The notes beneath the pieces were generated by a model. That model had not been told where the DNA came from, did not search any database, and saw only the letters and a program-made list of their open reading frames with translations. From Pachypanchax playfairii (taxonomy: Eukaryota > Chordata > Actinopteri > Cyprinodontiformes > Aplocheilidae), in the NCBI GenBank assembly GCA_006937955.1, contig SSNP01000051.1:3036438-3100437 (forward strand): DNA of 64,000 bases. The letters are read 5' to 3'. Numbering within the stretch: the first letter of the stretch is position 1; each line of letters begins with the position of its first letter. A program made the translations under genes and the position numbers. This document shows, piece by piece, positions 21,589 to 32,786 of this stretch.

Positions 21589-22873
21589 AGGGACTATAAG
21601 CAAGTTTAACAACAAATAAATGTGTAGAACTGTACAAGTTCTTTCTCATACATGCTCCAACAATGTCCTGCTCACCAGAAAGAGCCCAGGCACTTTCACC
21701 ATGGTTGTCTCTATATGCATGTAAAATTCCTTTATTAGTTAATAATAGAGCTTGTTCAGGTTGAACAGACACGGTGCTTTGTAGAGGCAGACTAATGCGT
21801 GACGACGTCATGCGTGTTCACGCTCAGGTGTAGCGTTTGCTATCTCTAGCTAAAAGCTGCAGAGCCAGAGGTAGCATTTGAAGAGTCTACTGAGAACAAG
21901 AAGAGAGGTGCTTCAAGTACCAGCAACACTTCAGCCCAAACCCCAACCAAGAAAAGTTTTTTCCAGCGCAACAAAAAGGGTGAAACCTGAGTCGGATCGA
22001 TGGAGGGAAAGAAAAAGAGTAAACATCGGGTCTGCGTATGAGAAGTGTAAAATGCTGAGCGAATCTCTCTGTATAAGAAAAGACCCGCAGTTGGCATCTT
22101 TTTTGCTTGAAAGCGACTGTTTTCCTTCTGTACAGAGTGAGTCATCTTCTCATGAAGTAGATCTCTGCTGATCGGTAACACCTGTTGCTCGTTTAGCTGC
22201 GCGGGTGGAGAAGAGTTTCTTCAGGAGCTGTTGGACATTCATTCGACGCCTCGTTCTTCTCCTTACTGGTAACAATCTAGCTAGATTCAGTTCTCTCTCG
22301 TGCTTAGATTAAGATTGTTTGCTCCAGTGTGTTTCATGTCCTGACTCCTTTGCTTCCCCAGGATTACACTCAATGCTTCTGTGTCTCCTCGGGCCCCCCC
22401 CCCAGCTCTGTGAAACCCGGCCGTGTCATCCGAACCTGTCTCTCCGCCTGTTCCGTTTGACCCAAGTTTGATAATTATTGAAAATAAAATCAGTTTGAAC
22501 AACGTTAAAGTCTGAGTCCGAGTTCTGCATGTGGGTCAAAGGCTTATCTAAGTCCAAGACAAGTGGATGCTTTCAAAGCAGGGGTTTCCACATTTCCCAT
22601 AGTAGAAACATTTTTTAGGCTGCTTGTCTTGCGTGCCCGCAGCTGATTTGGTCTAATTATCTTTTATTAAATTTATTACCTCAGTCAAAGTCCTACCTGC
22701 AAATCTGTAAATTGTCCAGTACAGGACTGACTCAGCTGATGTTTCTGAACACATGCAAGTGCATGTACAGCATGTGCGCCTCATGCACAAGCTTACCATT
22801 AAAGCTGCAGTTAAGCGTTTGACCTGATGGGGCAATTGTGAGCACAAAAATGTCAAACTTCCTTATAGTCCCT
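21589..22873 (+). mobile_element. TTAA-flanked DNA transposon, 1285 bp
   Basis: Flanked by TTAA at 21585-21588 and 22874-22877. The ends AGGGACTATAAG and CTTATAGTCCCT are perfect 12-bp inverted repeats extending imperfectly to about 23 bp (AGGGACTATAAGSAAGTTTRACA). TTAA targets fit the piggyBac or Kolobok superfamilies; the TIR alone does not settle which. The interior holds a decayed reading frame. No transposase is recognisable, so this is a non-autonomous or gutted copy. Confidence 0.7.
21878..22171 (+). pseudogene. Decayed accessory ORF inside the TTAA element
   Basis: The C-terminal part of a 97-aa frame reads SDRWRERKRVNIGSAYEK and then RKDPQLASFLLES. I associate this pattern (RVNIG.A...W..L...... 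D.ELA.FLL) with repetitive uncharacterised fish and invertebrate proteins, many of them transposon-linked. A neighbouring frame at about 21860-21975 gives a lysine/serine/threonine-rich stretch that may be the displaced N-terminal part. If so, a frameshift at about 21975 splits the original protein. No function can be assigned. Confidence 0.3.
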
Positions 22874-22877
22874 TTAA

Positions 22878-23121
22878 ACTCAAGATAAGTGACCATTATC
22901 AGTATATTAGTATCAGTGTCAGTATTCTTGTTTAGGGCGAGTGTGACCTGTTAGTTATTTAAGCATATTTTTATAATCCTTCCCTGATATTTTCTATATA
23001 AAAGCCCTCTGGGGTGTTCCTGCCCTGGGAGAATTTCTTTGATAGGTAAAATGTATTTATGAAAAAGCATAGAAACAAAAAAAAAAACAATAAATCTGTT
23101 CATTGAAGTCAAGACTGTAGA
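22878..23121. other. Short spacer, nothing recognised
   Basis: AT-rich spacer between the TTAA element and the fragment of another family; contains an A-rich run at about 23078-23093. Confidence 0.4.
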
Positions 23122-23237
23122 GCGGCACATGTGCAGAAGGAATCGGTAGCATATCTCAACAGGCAATGTTTTACAGAACACCGGTTCCAGCAATGGCCGT
23201 CTGAGACACGGCTGCAGAAAAGTTATTTCGTACTACT
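23122..23237 (+). repeat. Right-end fragment of a TTAA-type MITE
   Basis: The block CACATGTGCAGAAGGAAT ... CAATGGCCGTCTGAGA ... AAAGTTATTT is shared with 42702-42817. Both copies end at TTAA (23238-23241 here). The reverse-complemented end, AGTAGTACGAAATAACTTTT, resembles the TIR of the element at 29490-29967. The left end is missing. Confidence 0.55.
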
Positions 23238-23241
23238 TTAA

Positions 23242-24329
23242 TCTGCCTTAGATGGGTTCAACATGGCAACTATTTGGCCACAAGAATGATCTGCATAAGG
23301 CTATTTGAGAGTATTATGCAAGAATAACTGGGAAAACAAGCATTCAGATTTATGGCAAACACGTTGAAAACACACTTGGCAATCGATTGGAAGAGCCATC
23401 TGTCTTCCTCCATCTATCACTGGCTTGAATCAACCAATCAAATAAAAAATAAGTGGAGCCAATTGGTAAAGTCAGAGTGCTGTCACAGCCAGTGACACTT
23501 AGAGAGCAGAATAAAAACCATATTTTATGAAGATAAAAGCAATCACTGTTTCCCTCTTTGTTTAGAAACCGTTACATTAAAAAGAACGGCATCTCTTCAC
23601 TTGTTGATGTGTCATTGTTGACTGTTATCATACTTAAAAACCCTCTTCTACAGCTGCCAGTGAATAAGACAAATTGTCCCAAACTACGATTATTTAGCTT
23701 TAAATAAATAGTTTTTAACTTTGCAAGATGACTCCTCACTTGGTCGTCATCAAGATATGTTGTATGCAGTAAGGGGGTGGGATTGAATAAGCTTTGGCTT
23801 CTTCTTACTCCCTTTGAACTAAGACTTTTTTCTTTTTTTTCTCTTTACTGTATTATTTTTTTAACTGTGTTTTTATTTTCATTTTTTTAATTTTGTCTTG
23901 TGATCAAATAGTCACTTAAATCAATGAAGATCTAAGATTTCCAATGATTTTGTGAGATAAGTTGTTCCCTGCAAGTTAGCTTAAAAAAACTACCTAATAT
24001 TGTTATTTTTTATAAAGAATTACAGATCAGGACAACTAAGGCTGGGAAGTTATCAAACTGCAAAAAGCTAAATTTAATCTAAAGATACTACATTTTCACC
24101 AGAGGGACTAAGATGAATGTCTGAAGAAAAATTTTTCTGGAGCAGGAAGGGTGAGAGTTGTCTTACATTCTATTTTTAACAATTTTGTAATGTCATACTA
24201 TAAACACAGTCTGTGGGTTACTCATAGTTTTTTTTTTTCTCTTCATCTATGCCAGTATGTCTTCTTAAACAAGAAGGAGGAAAAGATCCAGTGCATATGT
24301 TAAGATTTACAAACACACAGTGGGCCTTT
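23242..24329. other. Intergenic, no gene recognised
   Basis: Includes a T-rich tract at about 23824-23895. No gene or RNA recognised. Confidence 0.45.
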
Positions 24330-24500
24330 ACAGTGGGTTTGTGGAAAGGTCATGAGTCTGAATCTCTTACCTGTTGTAGAACGATTTATTGAACTACCTC
24401 AGTTTGAAGTAACTGAGTTTAATTACATCCAGGATGCTAATCTAACAGCTAGTCAGAGAGGGGCTGAAAGCAAGATGATTTTAGCTGTTTTAAAACAACT
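24330..24500 (+). repeat. Diverged interspersed repeat, direct arm
   Basis: CTTACCTGTTGTAGAA at about 24366 and ACCTCAGTTTGAAGTAACTG at about 24395 match the repeat at 27020-27380. They also match, inverted, 24610-24760. The family is a widespread teleost repeat whose name I do not know. Confidence 0.45.
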
Positions 24501-24609
24501 TCAATGATAAGAATGTCATAGTCATTCATCAAAACTCTAGTTTCCAAACTATTAGTACTATTAGTGATAAAGATGGTATAGAATTTTAGAAGTTTTTTTT
24601 TATAGTGTG

Positions 24610-24760
24610 GAAGTAATCTGCTTTGTAACTGGCCCAGCTGTGACTAGCTATTAGTAAATCTGTCTGTTCAGAACTGTTACTGATTTCTCCAAACTGAGGT
24701 CATTCAAAGAGCTATCTGCAAGTAAGAGCCTAATATTTTACAACCTTTCTACACAATCCC
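24610..24760 (-). repeat. Diverged interspersed repeat, inverted arm
   Basis: The reverse complement reads CTTACTTGCAGATAGCTCTT and then GACCTCAGTTTGGAGAAATC. It aligns with the direct arm at 24330-24500 about 280 bp away, forming an imperfect foldback. Confidence 0.4.
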
Positions 24761-25980
24761 ACTTAACTGTCGCCTCATGTCCTAGTAAAGAAATATTTGA
24801 TATATGGGATGAATCCAAAATCAGCATTTGTTTTTTCTGCTCTAGGGCCCAATTCAAACACAATAATGCAACAGTACAGACCTGCTTCTCTCTAGATATA
24901 AATGAGCCAATTTAAGCAAATCAATAACTTGTTATTTCTGGTCATTATACATTAAGAAAACTATGATTATAATTTTCTATATTGAGTTCCTTTAAATTTT
25001 ACACGCTGGACCTTGAAGACGGTTTTAATCAAAATAGTACTTGAGTTTGTGCTATATTTGCACTTTACAATCATTTAACTTGCAATCAGTTTGCTGCTGG
25101 GTACTTGAGGTCTAGTGTAGCCTAAAGTAGCCATTTTTTCCCTCCTCATGTGAAAATGTAATTTGTAACATGGCTAACATCCCTGTGTGTTAACACATTA
25201 CTGGCTGTTTGTTAACACATTCGCAGACAAGTAGTTAAAAGTATGTGAGCTAAGTCAGGGGAGAACAGCTGCAGCCAGGCGAGCAGCAGAGGCAATTTGA
25301 AATATTAATATAAGCAATATTCACAGGTATGCACATATTAAATCAGGCAAAGATACAGGGTTATATGAGAGCCATTTTCAGGCTTGACAGGATTATATTC
25401 ATGGAGAATATCTTCCACAATTTGCCTTGATAATATGCACCTAAAGTTATCAAAAACTATAATGATGAATAAAGTTGGAAGTGTCACCTCAGGGCAGTTT
25501 GTTCCCAGCTTGAATTTGAGCTGGGGCCTTTGTGGGTTGACTTTATATGTTTCTTCTGGGCCTGTTAAATGAATAAGATTAACTTTATTGTTAAAGCATA
25601 AGCTGTAGTAGATCAGATGATGGTTATTTGATGATAAATTGAAAGTGAATGTGTTTGGCATTGCAATGTATCATCTCTTCTTTGACTGTCAACACCTAAC
25701 TACACTTCTTTATGTAACCATCTCAAAATCATACAGTCATTACCAATACTGAATTAATGGGTGTCAGATATATGTTTAAATTCATTCCCTTCAAGGAACA
25801 TTCAAATGCATCTCTGATTTCTGACCTGACTGGAAAACACTTGTTCTCACTTACCATCTCAGCCCAAACACGGGATACATGCTCATCTCATCCTCCCATT
25901 GTCACAATTGAGACATCCATTAAGGTTTCCCTAATCACAGTGTGGAAATGATAACGCCTTCCTCACTCAGTCACAGACTT
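24761..25980. other. Intergenic, no gene recognised
   Basis: Plain AT-rich sequence; reading frames on both strands at 25338-25661 have no motifs. Confidence 0.45.
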
Positions 25981-26430
25981 TCTCACACACACACCCACAT
26001 GGTCCCTTGCACACAAAGTGTTGTTCCCCCTGCTAAATGACGACAATACTACATGAGAGTATTGACCAACGAGCTGGGCTGAGATAGGCGGTCACATAAT
26101 TGCTCAAGGTTGGCAAACCGAGTTGTGGAGCTAATGAATCAAGACAATGGGCAATGGGTTTAATTATGGCTATGAGGCAAGAATCATTAGAGGGGTTCGT
26201 CTGAGGGAGGTGAACTCCCTTCATAGTTCCCAGTCGGGTCATATGATAAGGACTTTTATCGGTTGGGTCTAATCGCACACCATAACTTATGCTCTGAGGC
26301 CTTGGGTTTGGCCTCTTATAAGATTCCAGTTTGGCCTGAGCATCCCTGAAGGTTAGTCACTATCAGACAGATTAGCACTTTAGCAGATTGCCTGGGCTGA
26401 CTGATGAGAACAGCCCTAAAGTAGCTCTTT
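25981..26430. other. Possible conserved noncoding element
   Basis: After a short CA-rich run at about 25983-25999, the block around 26085-26200 contains GAGCTAATGAATCAAGACAA and GGGTTTAATTATGGCTATGA, with homeodomain-type TAAT cores. It has no repeats or coding frame. The texture fits vertebrate regulatory DNA; conservation is untested. Confidence 0.25.
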
Positions 26431-27019
26431 AAGAGTTCTCACGGGGCTGCCCTCTTTGATGCTCTTCAACCTCAACTTTTCCTACTCTTATTAGCTTGTA
26501 TTAAAGCCCGGTTAGCTAGAGCTACCAAACTGTCTACAGCCTAATCATCCAGCAGTTGATGTCACTGAAAGGCCGAAGTTGGGTTGCTAGAGTGAGGCTA
26601 TTTACATCACAGCTGATTTATTACACCAATGTGCCATTAACGAAGGAGTAGGACTCCTTGAGTTCAGTTTTAAACAACTTTGTTTTGGTTTGAGGTGTTT
26701 GTAACAGTTGGGAATGATTTTCCTTTGATAATAGAGATAAATGGTCTCTACCTGCCCGTGAGACTGCCAACTACCACAGTACTTTCAGCTAACTGGTCAT
26801 GGCCATTAGCAGGTAATTGATGTTTGGCTGGTCTGTCCAGTTGAAAGCACATTTATACCAGAAAGGTTTGACGCATGGCTTGTTTTTATGTCCATAACTC
26901 AAACCATTTTCTAAAGACTTGGGGATTTTAACACTCGGACAGTAGCATGTTTTAGGCCAATCAAATCAAATGGTTTGGCTTGTATGACACACAAACTGCA
27001 AGGACATGGTTATAGCTTT
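26431..27019. other. Intergenic, nothing recognised
   Basis: No gene, RNA or repeat recognised. Confidence 0.45.
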
Positions 27020-27380
27020 ATATTAAATGGATAGTTTGGAACTTTTTTAAATGAGGCTCTGTAGAAAGGTTGTACACAATTAATACCTTACCTGTTGTAG
27101 AAAGCTCTTTGGACAACATCAGTTTGGAGATACTGTGACCAGATTCACTGGCTAATAGCAAGTCCAAGCAGAGAAGTCCAATGTGGCATGCTGCCTTGTT
27201 AAAGCAACTAAAATCTCAAAACTGTAACAGTAGTTGTTGCAAGCAGTTTTCTAAATCTTTATTTTGTTGTCAGCTTTGTCTGAAATGTTTATTCCAACAC
27301 ATATATTGCAACATTTCCCCCCAAAGTGCCTGAGCCTTCACAGAAACTGCAACAGCTAGCTGCCGATGCTATTAGTCCGT
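27020..27380 (+). repeat. Diverged interspersed repeat
   Basis: GGATAGTTTGGAACTTTTTT, CTTACCTGTTGTAGAAAGCT and CATCAGTTTGGAGATACTG follow the order of the same teleost repeat family as 24330-24500 but are better preserved at the 5' side. No coding content. Confidence 0.45.
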
Positions 27381-29485
27381 TCAAATAATTACAAAAACTC
27401 AAGTAAATATCCACATAATACCAAACTGATGGCCATAAAAAGGGTAATTAACAGATCCAAACATGAATAATTATATATTTTTTTAGATTTAACCTGTTTT
27501 TTACATGGCTAATCATTAAAAGCCAGGAAAAGAGAGGGAGAAGACTTTATTTTCCTTACAGTCAGGTGATATTGTGGAAATCATTGAATCATAGATCAGT
27601 TCTAATTGTAAATTAGTTTTGGAAAAATGGTTTGCTGTTGCCCAGTAGTAACAAAAAAGCAAACCAGCTGGGAAATATGAAAGTTAATTTCATTGCTCAA
27701 AATTAGAAAAACAGGCTATAAAACCTTCCAGCAGTGCTGCTTCTTCCCAGCTAGTGAGGAAAAAAAGCTCACATTAAACCCCGGAATGCATCCTTTATGC
27801 TGTCATGTCATTTTGAGGCCATGCGGACATTTAGCTAGTCTGCACAACATGCCTAAAGGCATTTATGGGAATTTGGGACTAATATTTATTACATCAGATC
27901 ACATTTGGGAATCCTGTGAAGGCAGTGATCCTATTTAATACGCAGCAACATATTAGATTAATAGTAAATACTAGCTGGCCTATATTTTATGCAGGTGATA
28001 TTTCACGCAAGAATGGACAAATAGCTTGAAAATGCTACAAACAATTACTGTCATCTGATACCATAAATAATCAGGTAAAGCATGGCGGTTTTTCTGCTTT
28101 CTAAAGGCCATGTTTCTACTAAATTCCCTTGTCGATTGTAAAAGCAGTGTTCACTATTTGTATCACGTAGAGCTCAAGTCAAAAAAGAACAAAGAGATGA
28201 CTTACATCCAGTGTTAAATATTTAAGTTGAATCTAAATGACATTCCTTCTTAGATCATTTTTTTTGGTTGCATTTTTTTTAACAACAAACACTCCATGGG
28301 CTCTGTAGCTTTCACTCTTGGTGGTGTTTCTTTTAAAACATCCTCTAAAATTTGTCAAATTTGATGGATTTTATTGATTTAATCTAGGAACTGTAACAAT
28401 TTTTGATCAATGACTGTCAAATTGTTGTAAAAAATATTTTTTCGTGCATGTAAACATTGAAACATTACATTTTACTTGAATAAATGACTATAAGTTGGTT
28501 GCAAACTTAGAACTGTATGTTATTCCAAATTTAAAAGCATTTGGAGAGCGCACACCCCCTCCAAGCTGCTCATTTCTCCCACAATGTGGTCTCACAATAA
28601 TGGCACCTACAAAGAAAAATCCTAGATCCAGGCAGTGACTGGGAACATCCAAAATCTAACTGATTGGTCCTTTTGCCAGTTCCCAGTTTATCTCAAACAT
28701 TTGATATATGTCTGTTCATGATGTTTTGAGTTATAAACAATCAAACAAATAGAGGAACCAATAAATAAAGTCATGGAAACATAACCTCCCTGATGGAAGT
28801 AAACAATACTGTTGCAGTCTCTGTATTGATTTTGTGCACACTTATTAGGATATATTTTCAACATAACATGCAGCCTTAAAGAAAATGACAAAACTCTTTA
28901 TAGAACAGCAATATGCTAGAAATAGGAACAATCTTTTTTCTGCTAAATCTGGTAGGGAAGCTCTGCGAAAATTTAGTGAACAACATGTAAGATGCAGAGA
29001 AGGAGACTCCTGCTTCTGATTTCTAAGCCAGAACTCCACAGCCTTTGATTTCTGTGTGTGTTTCTTCTTCATCTCCCTCTGGGGGTAGACATATAAAATG
29101 TACCTACACATACACAAATAACTTTCTGAGGAAAATGAAAAGCAGGAAAACAAGCTCAATCTCTACAATCTGGTGCAATTCCATCTTGATTTTTCACACA
29201 TTTTGGACACTAAAACCAGATGTACATGTATTTTTCCTTCAATCTCTTTGACTAAAAATGTACCTTGAAGACAGAATCTGAGTAAAATGTGAAATATTTT
29301 GATTTGACTCAGTAGCCCTAACTCTGTTTGAGCAGTTAGCAGGCAAAATGTAATGTTCAGTTGTCTTATCAGTATTTAACTAAAAGGATGACTTCACACC
29401 AGCTTCTCCAAGAACATAGCATTTTTGATTGATTTGCAAGAAAATACAATTTTAAAAAGTGTAGTTTTTGTTAGCTAAGCTGGAG
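27381..29485. other. Intergenic, no gene recognised
   Basis: AT-rich; only short motif-free frames on either strand. Confidence 0.45.
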
Positions 29486-29489
29486 TTAA

Positions 29490-29967
29490 AGCAGAACTAA
29501 GTAAGTTTTTTCACCTCAATAAATGTTTTCTAGAGTCCCTGTGGGGGTAAACAAGGACTTGGCGGGGTGATTCGTGGGTCCCTCCCCTCCCTCCGGGGTC
29601 TGTGTCCTGAAAGCAGCACTTGCAACTTTCAGTGGATCGGACCCGACTAATCTCGCGAGAACAAACCTGCTTTACGGCACTCACACTCACGTACATAAAT
29701 ACAAGCATGAAGCCCTTGCCGTTGTTAGCAACGCCACCCTTAGGAGCGCAAAGATGACAATAATACTCACCTGTCGAGACATTTTCTTGGTTTTGTTTTT
29801 CTTTCTTCTTGCAAAAGCGTTCTCTGCGCGTTGTTGTTGGGGGGGCGGCGGCGGGGGGGTGGGTGGGGGGGGGTCTGCGGCGGCGGCGGCGTGGGAACGT
29901 TACGACAGTGAGCTTTCACAGGGGACCAGTAGGGGGAGAGCGAGAGCAAAACTTACTTAGTTCTGCT
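29490..29967. mobile_element. TTAA-flanked MITE, 478 bp
   Basis: TTAA at 29486-29489 and 29968-29971. The 20-bp TIR AGCAGAACTAAGTAAGTTTT is perfect at both ends. No transposase. The interior is unusually GC-rich and includes a G-rich tract. TTAA targets point to piggyBac or Kolobok. The TIR resembles the right ends of the fragments at 23237 and 42817, so these probably form one superfamily. Confidence 0.75.
29839..29893 (+). repeat. G-rich tract with quadruplex potential
   Basis: Runs of 7, 7, 3 and 9 G separated by CGGCGGC or single T residues, then GGC repeats. Four or more G-runs within about 40 bases meet the usual G-quadruplex pattern. Confidence 0.7.
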
Positions 29968-29971
29968 TTAA

Positions 29972-31480
29972 ACAAGCCCTATTTACTGTTGCTGGCTATT
30001 ATGCAAAACAAACAACATTAATGCATATGAGGAAAAAAAAAATGTAAATAAATCCCACATTTTAATAAACTGTGGGTTCTGTTGATATTAAACATTTAAT
30101 GTAAACTTTAAGCAAATTAAAACCAGCCAAATAGGAAACAAAGAAGGGGGAAAAAAAATCCTGAACTTTTCCAGTTTATTAACTCTGCTCAGAAGTCTGG
30201 AGTCTGGCATGTAGGTGTTAATGTCTGATCTTAAAGGTTGTGTGGGTTGGAATGTGGGAACATTGTGGATTGAGGTTTTTCTAACACATTATTTTGGGAT
30301 TGTTTGATCAATACATCCTCGGAGGCTTGGTCGTTAGCTTTATTGTTTTAGCCAAACCACATTTTAAAAACAAACTAAGGCTGATTTTATTTATTTCTTA
30401 GTTTGGCAGGATCAGCTGTTCCTCGTGATGACGTACTCAGTTTATAAATTCAAAACACCATGTCTCCGAGCAGAACAACACATTGTAGCACAACGATCCA
30501 TCTTAATGAGCTTAGCAGAATCGGCTATTCAGAATAACATGAACAGATATGTGTACATTAAACTTCTATTGCAATCGCAATGCAATTTATGATAGAATTC
30601 AGCTGTTTTTCTGAAGACATATTTTCTTCTTTTTACTGAAATTGAAAGAAGTTAATATTTAATCTGTGCTTTCTATTTCCAAGAGCAAATGCATCACTGT
30701 CCTTGATTAAAAATGTGAGTTTTGATGTTTCATCTTTCTGGTTGCATAGAATGGGATTGGAATGCAATCATGAATGTTTAAAGGAAATCAAAGACGATTT
30801 CAGATATAGGATGTGGATAAATTGTATAAAACACCAGTGGAAAGTGTCAGGAACCTGTTTATTTTAGTGAGCACATGATCAAAAGAGTTTGGTTTGTATT
30901 TCCTTAAGCGTTTGTTCAATTGTCCTCGACTACCGACCCTTTTACTTTTAGAAAACCCTTCTATCTGTGAGATCAGGTTGAACACTCACTGACTCCCACT
31001 CTTTTATAAGAATCTGCTGCAAATCCATTTTTAAGTGTGAACAGGAGATTTTGGTCGACAGCGTGAGGCATTGTTAACCTCTGTTTGATCTCTACTTTGT
31101 CATTCAACTGTTGTCTCTTAGTAGATAAAGAGGAGATTTCTGCCTTCTTATAAAACCAAACAAGCCATATTGTGCATTTAGACAGTGAAAAGTTTCACTT
31201 ATCCACAGAAATACCAATCTACACAAAACAGGACGCACCCGTTTGTCTTTGTCAAACACTGTAAGGGGTAAAAATATAAAGACTCTGTACACACTGACAA
31301 AAGGTAATTTGTCTTGTTAAATTTCCATTTAATGTTTTAGAAATTAAGGGCCTAAAGTGCATTTCTTTGTCCTCATGTCAAATGTCAATTAGCTAAATTG
31401 ATATAAAATGCTAATAAAGAAAGTTGCAAAAAAAATCTTCACAACTGTGATTGTAATCGTCAGATAATGAAGTGTGCGTG
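29972..31480. other. Intergenic, no gene recognised
   Basis: AT-rich single-copy-looking DNA. No gene, RNA or repeat recognised. Confidence 0.45.
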
Positions 31481-31488
31481 TATATATA

Positions 31489-32507
31489 CACTCACCGGCC
31501 ACTTTATTAGGTACACCATGCTAGTAATGGGTTGGACCCCCTTTTGCCTTCAGAACTGCCTCAATTCTTCGTGGCATGGATTCAACAAGGTGCTGGAAGC
31601 ATTCCTCAGAGAGTTTGGTCCATATTGACATGATGGCATCACACAGTTGGCACAGATTTGTCGGCTGCACATCCATGATGCGAATCTCCCGTTCCGCCAC
31701 ATCCCAAAGATGCTCTATTGGATTGAGATCTGGTGACTGTGGAGGCCATTTGAGTACAGTGAACTCATTGTCATGTTCAAGAAACCAGTCCGAGATGATT
31801 CCAGCTTTATGACATGGCGCATTATCCTGCTGAAAGTAGCCATCAGAAGTTGGGTACATTGTGGTCATAAAGGGATGGACATGGTCAGCAACAATACTCA
31901 GGTAGGCTGTGGCGTTGTAACGATGCTCAATTGGTACCAAGGGGCCCAAAGAGGGCCAAGAAAATATTCTCCACACCATTACACCACCATCACCAGCCTG
32001 AACCGTTGATACAAGGCAGGATGGATCCATGCTTTCATGTTGTTGACGCCAAATTCTGACCCTACCATCCGAATGTCGCAGCAGAAATCGAGACTCATCA
32101 GACCAGGCAACGTTTTTCCAATCTTCTATTGTCCAATTTCGATGAGCTTGTGCAAATTGTAGCCTCAGTTTCCTGTTCTTAGCTGAAAGGAGTGGCACCC
32201 GGCGTGGTCTTCTGCTGCTGTAGCCCATCTGCCTCAAAGTTTGACGTACTGTGCGTTCAGAGATGCTCTTCTGCCTACCTTGGTTGTAACGAGTGGTTAT
32301 TTGAGTCACTGTTGCCTTTCTATCAGCTCGAACCAGTCTGGCCATTCTCCTCTGACCTCTGGCATCAACAAGGCATTTCCGCCCACAGAACTGCCGCTCA
32401 CTGGATATTTTTTCTTTTTCGGACCATTCTCTGTAAACCCTAGAGATGGTTGTGCGTGAAAATCCCAGTAGATCAGCAGTTTCTGAAATACTCAGACCAG
32501 CCATTCT
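31489..32507 (-). mobile_element. Tc1-like (DD36E spacing) element, body with 3' end
   Basis: The left end reads CACTCACCGGCCACTTTATT directly after TA (31487-31488) in a short TA-rich stretch. The transposase lies on the minus strand. The element lacks its own 5' end here: homology stops at 32507 after the codons for R-M-A-G-L. The missing 5' part lies at 32569-32786 in the opposite orientation. I recognise the family as common in fish. Confidence 0.85.
31521..32504 (-). pseudogene. DD36E Tc1-like transposase, N-terminus lost
   Basis: From MAGLSISE to the C-terminal GGPTHY (about 327 aa) this is a full helix-turn-helix and DDE transposase body without stops. Catalytic motifs are WSDESR, QQDNAP and SPDLNPIEHLW; 36 residues separate the second D from E, a DD36E spacing that I associate with the group called Incomer. 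The open frame continues upstream for 38 codons to 32618, but that part translates the (AT)n tract (YIYIYI...) and an inverted TIR and is not natural. The true first codons (MGKKGDLSDF...) are at 32717 on the other strand. Without its promoter side and first ~20 residues it is probably inactive. Confidence 0.85.
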
Positions 32508-32521
32508 GAAATACTGAAATA

Positions 32522-32524
<3 letters not shown>
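32508..32524. repeat. Junction filler of repeated GAAATACT units
   Basis: GAAATACTGAAATACTG follows the break in the transposase. The same GAAATACT unit occurs at 32484-32491 inside the element, so the filler looks templated from it. Confidence 0.6.

Positions 32525-32568
<44 letters not shown>
32525..32568. repeat. (AT)n microsatellite
   Basis: About 22 uninterrupted TA dinucleotides that run directly into the TIR of the inverted 5' end. Confidence 0.95.
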
Positions 32569-32571
<3 letters not shown>

Positions 32572-32786
32572 TCACCGGCCACTTTATTAGGTACACCTGT
32601 CCAACTGCTCGTTAACACTTAATTTCTCATCAGCCAATCACATGGCGGCAACTCAGTGCATTTAGGCATGTACACATGGTCAAGACAATCTCCTGCAGTT
32701 CAAACCGAGCATCAGTATGGGGAAGAAAGGTGATTTGAGTGACTTTGAACGTGGCATGGTTGTTGGTGCCAGAATGGCTGGTCTGA
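32569..32786 (+). mobile_element. Inverted 5' end of the DD36E element
   Basis: Starts with the same CACTCACCGGCCACTTTATT TIR but in direct, not inverted, orientation relative to 31489. It contains the transposase ATG at 32717-32719 and the codons MGKKGDLSDFERGMVVGARM. It stops at 32786 after AGAATGGCTGGTCTGA. That 16-mer is also the last element sequence on the minus side (reverse complement of 32492-32507). The two pieces therefore share one breakpoint in the element, which supports an inversion of the 5' end. Confidence 0.85.

Noticed and set aside
32505..32618. First 38 codons of the long frame covering the DD36E transposase
   Set aside because: They translate the (AT)n tract and an inverted TIR; the authentic start codons are at 32717 on the other strand.
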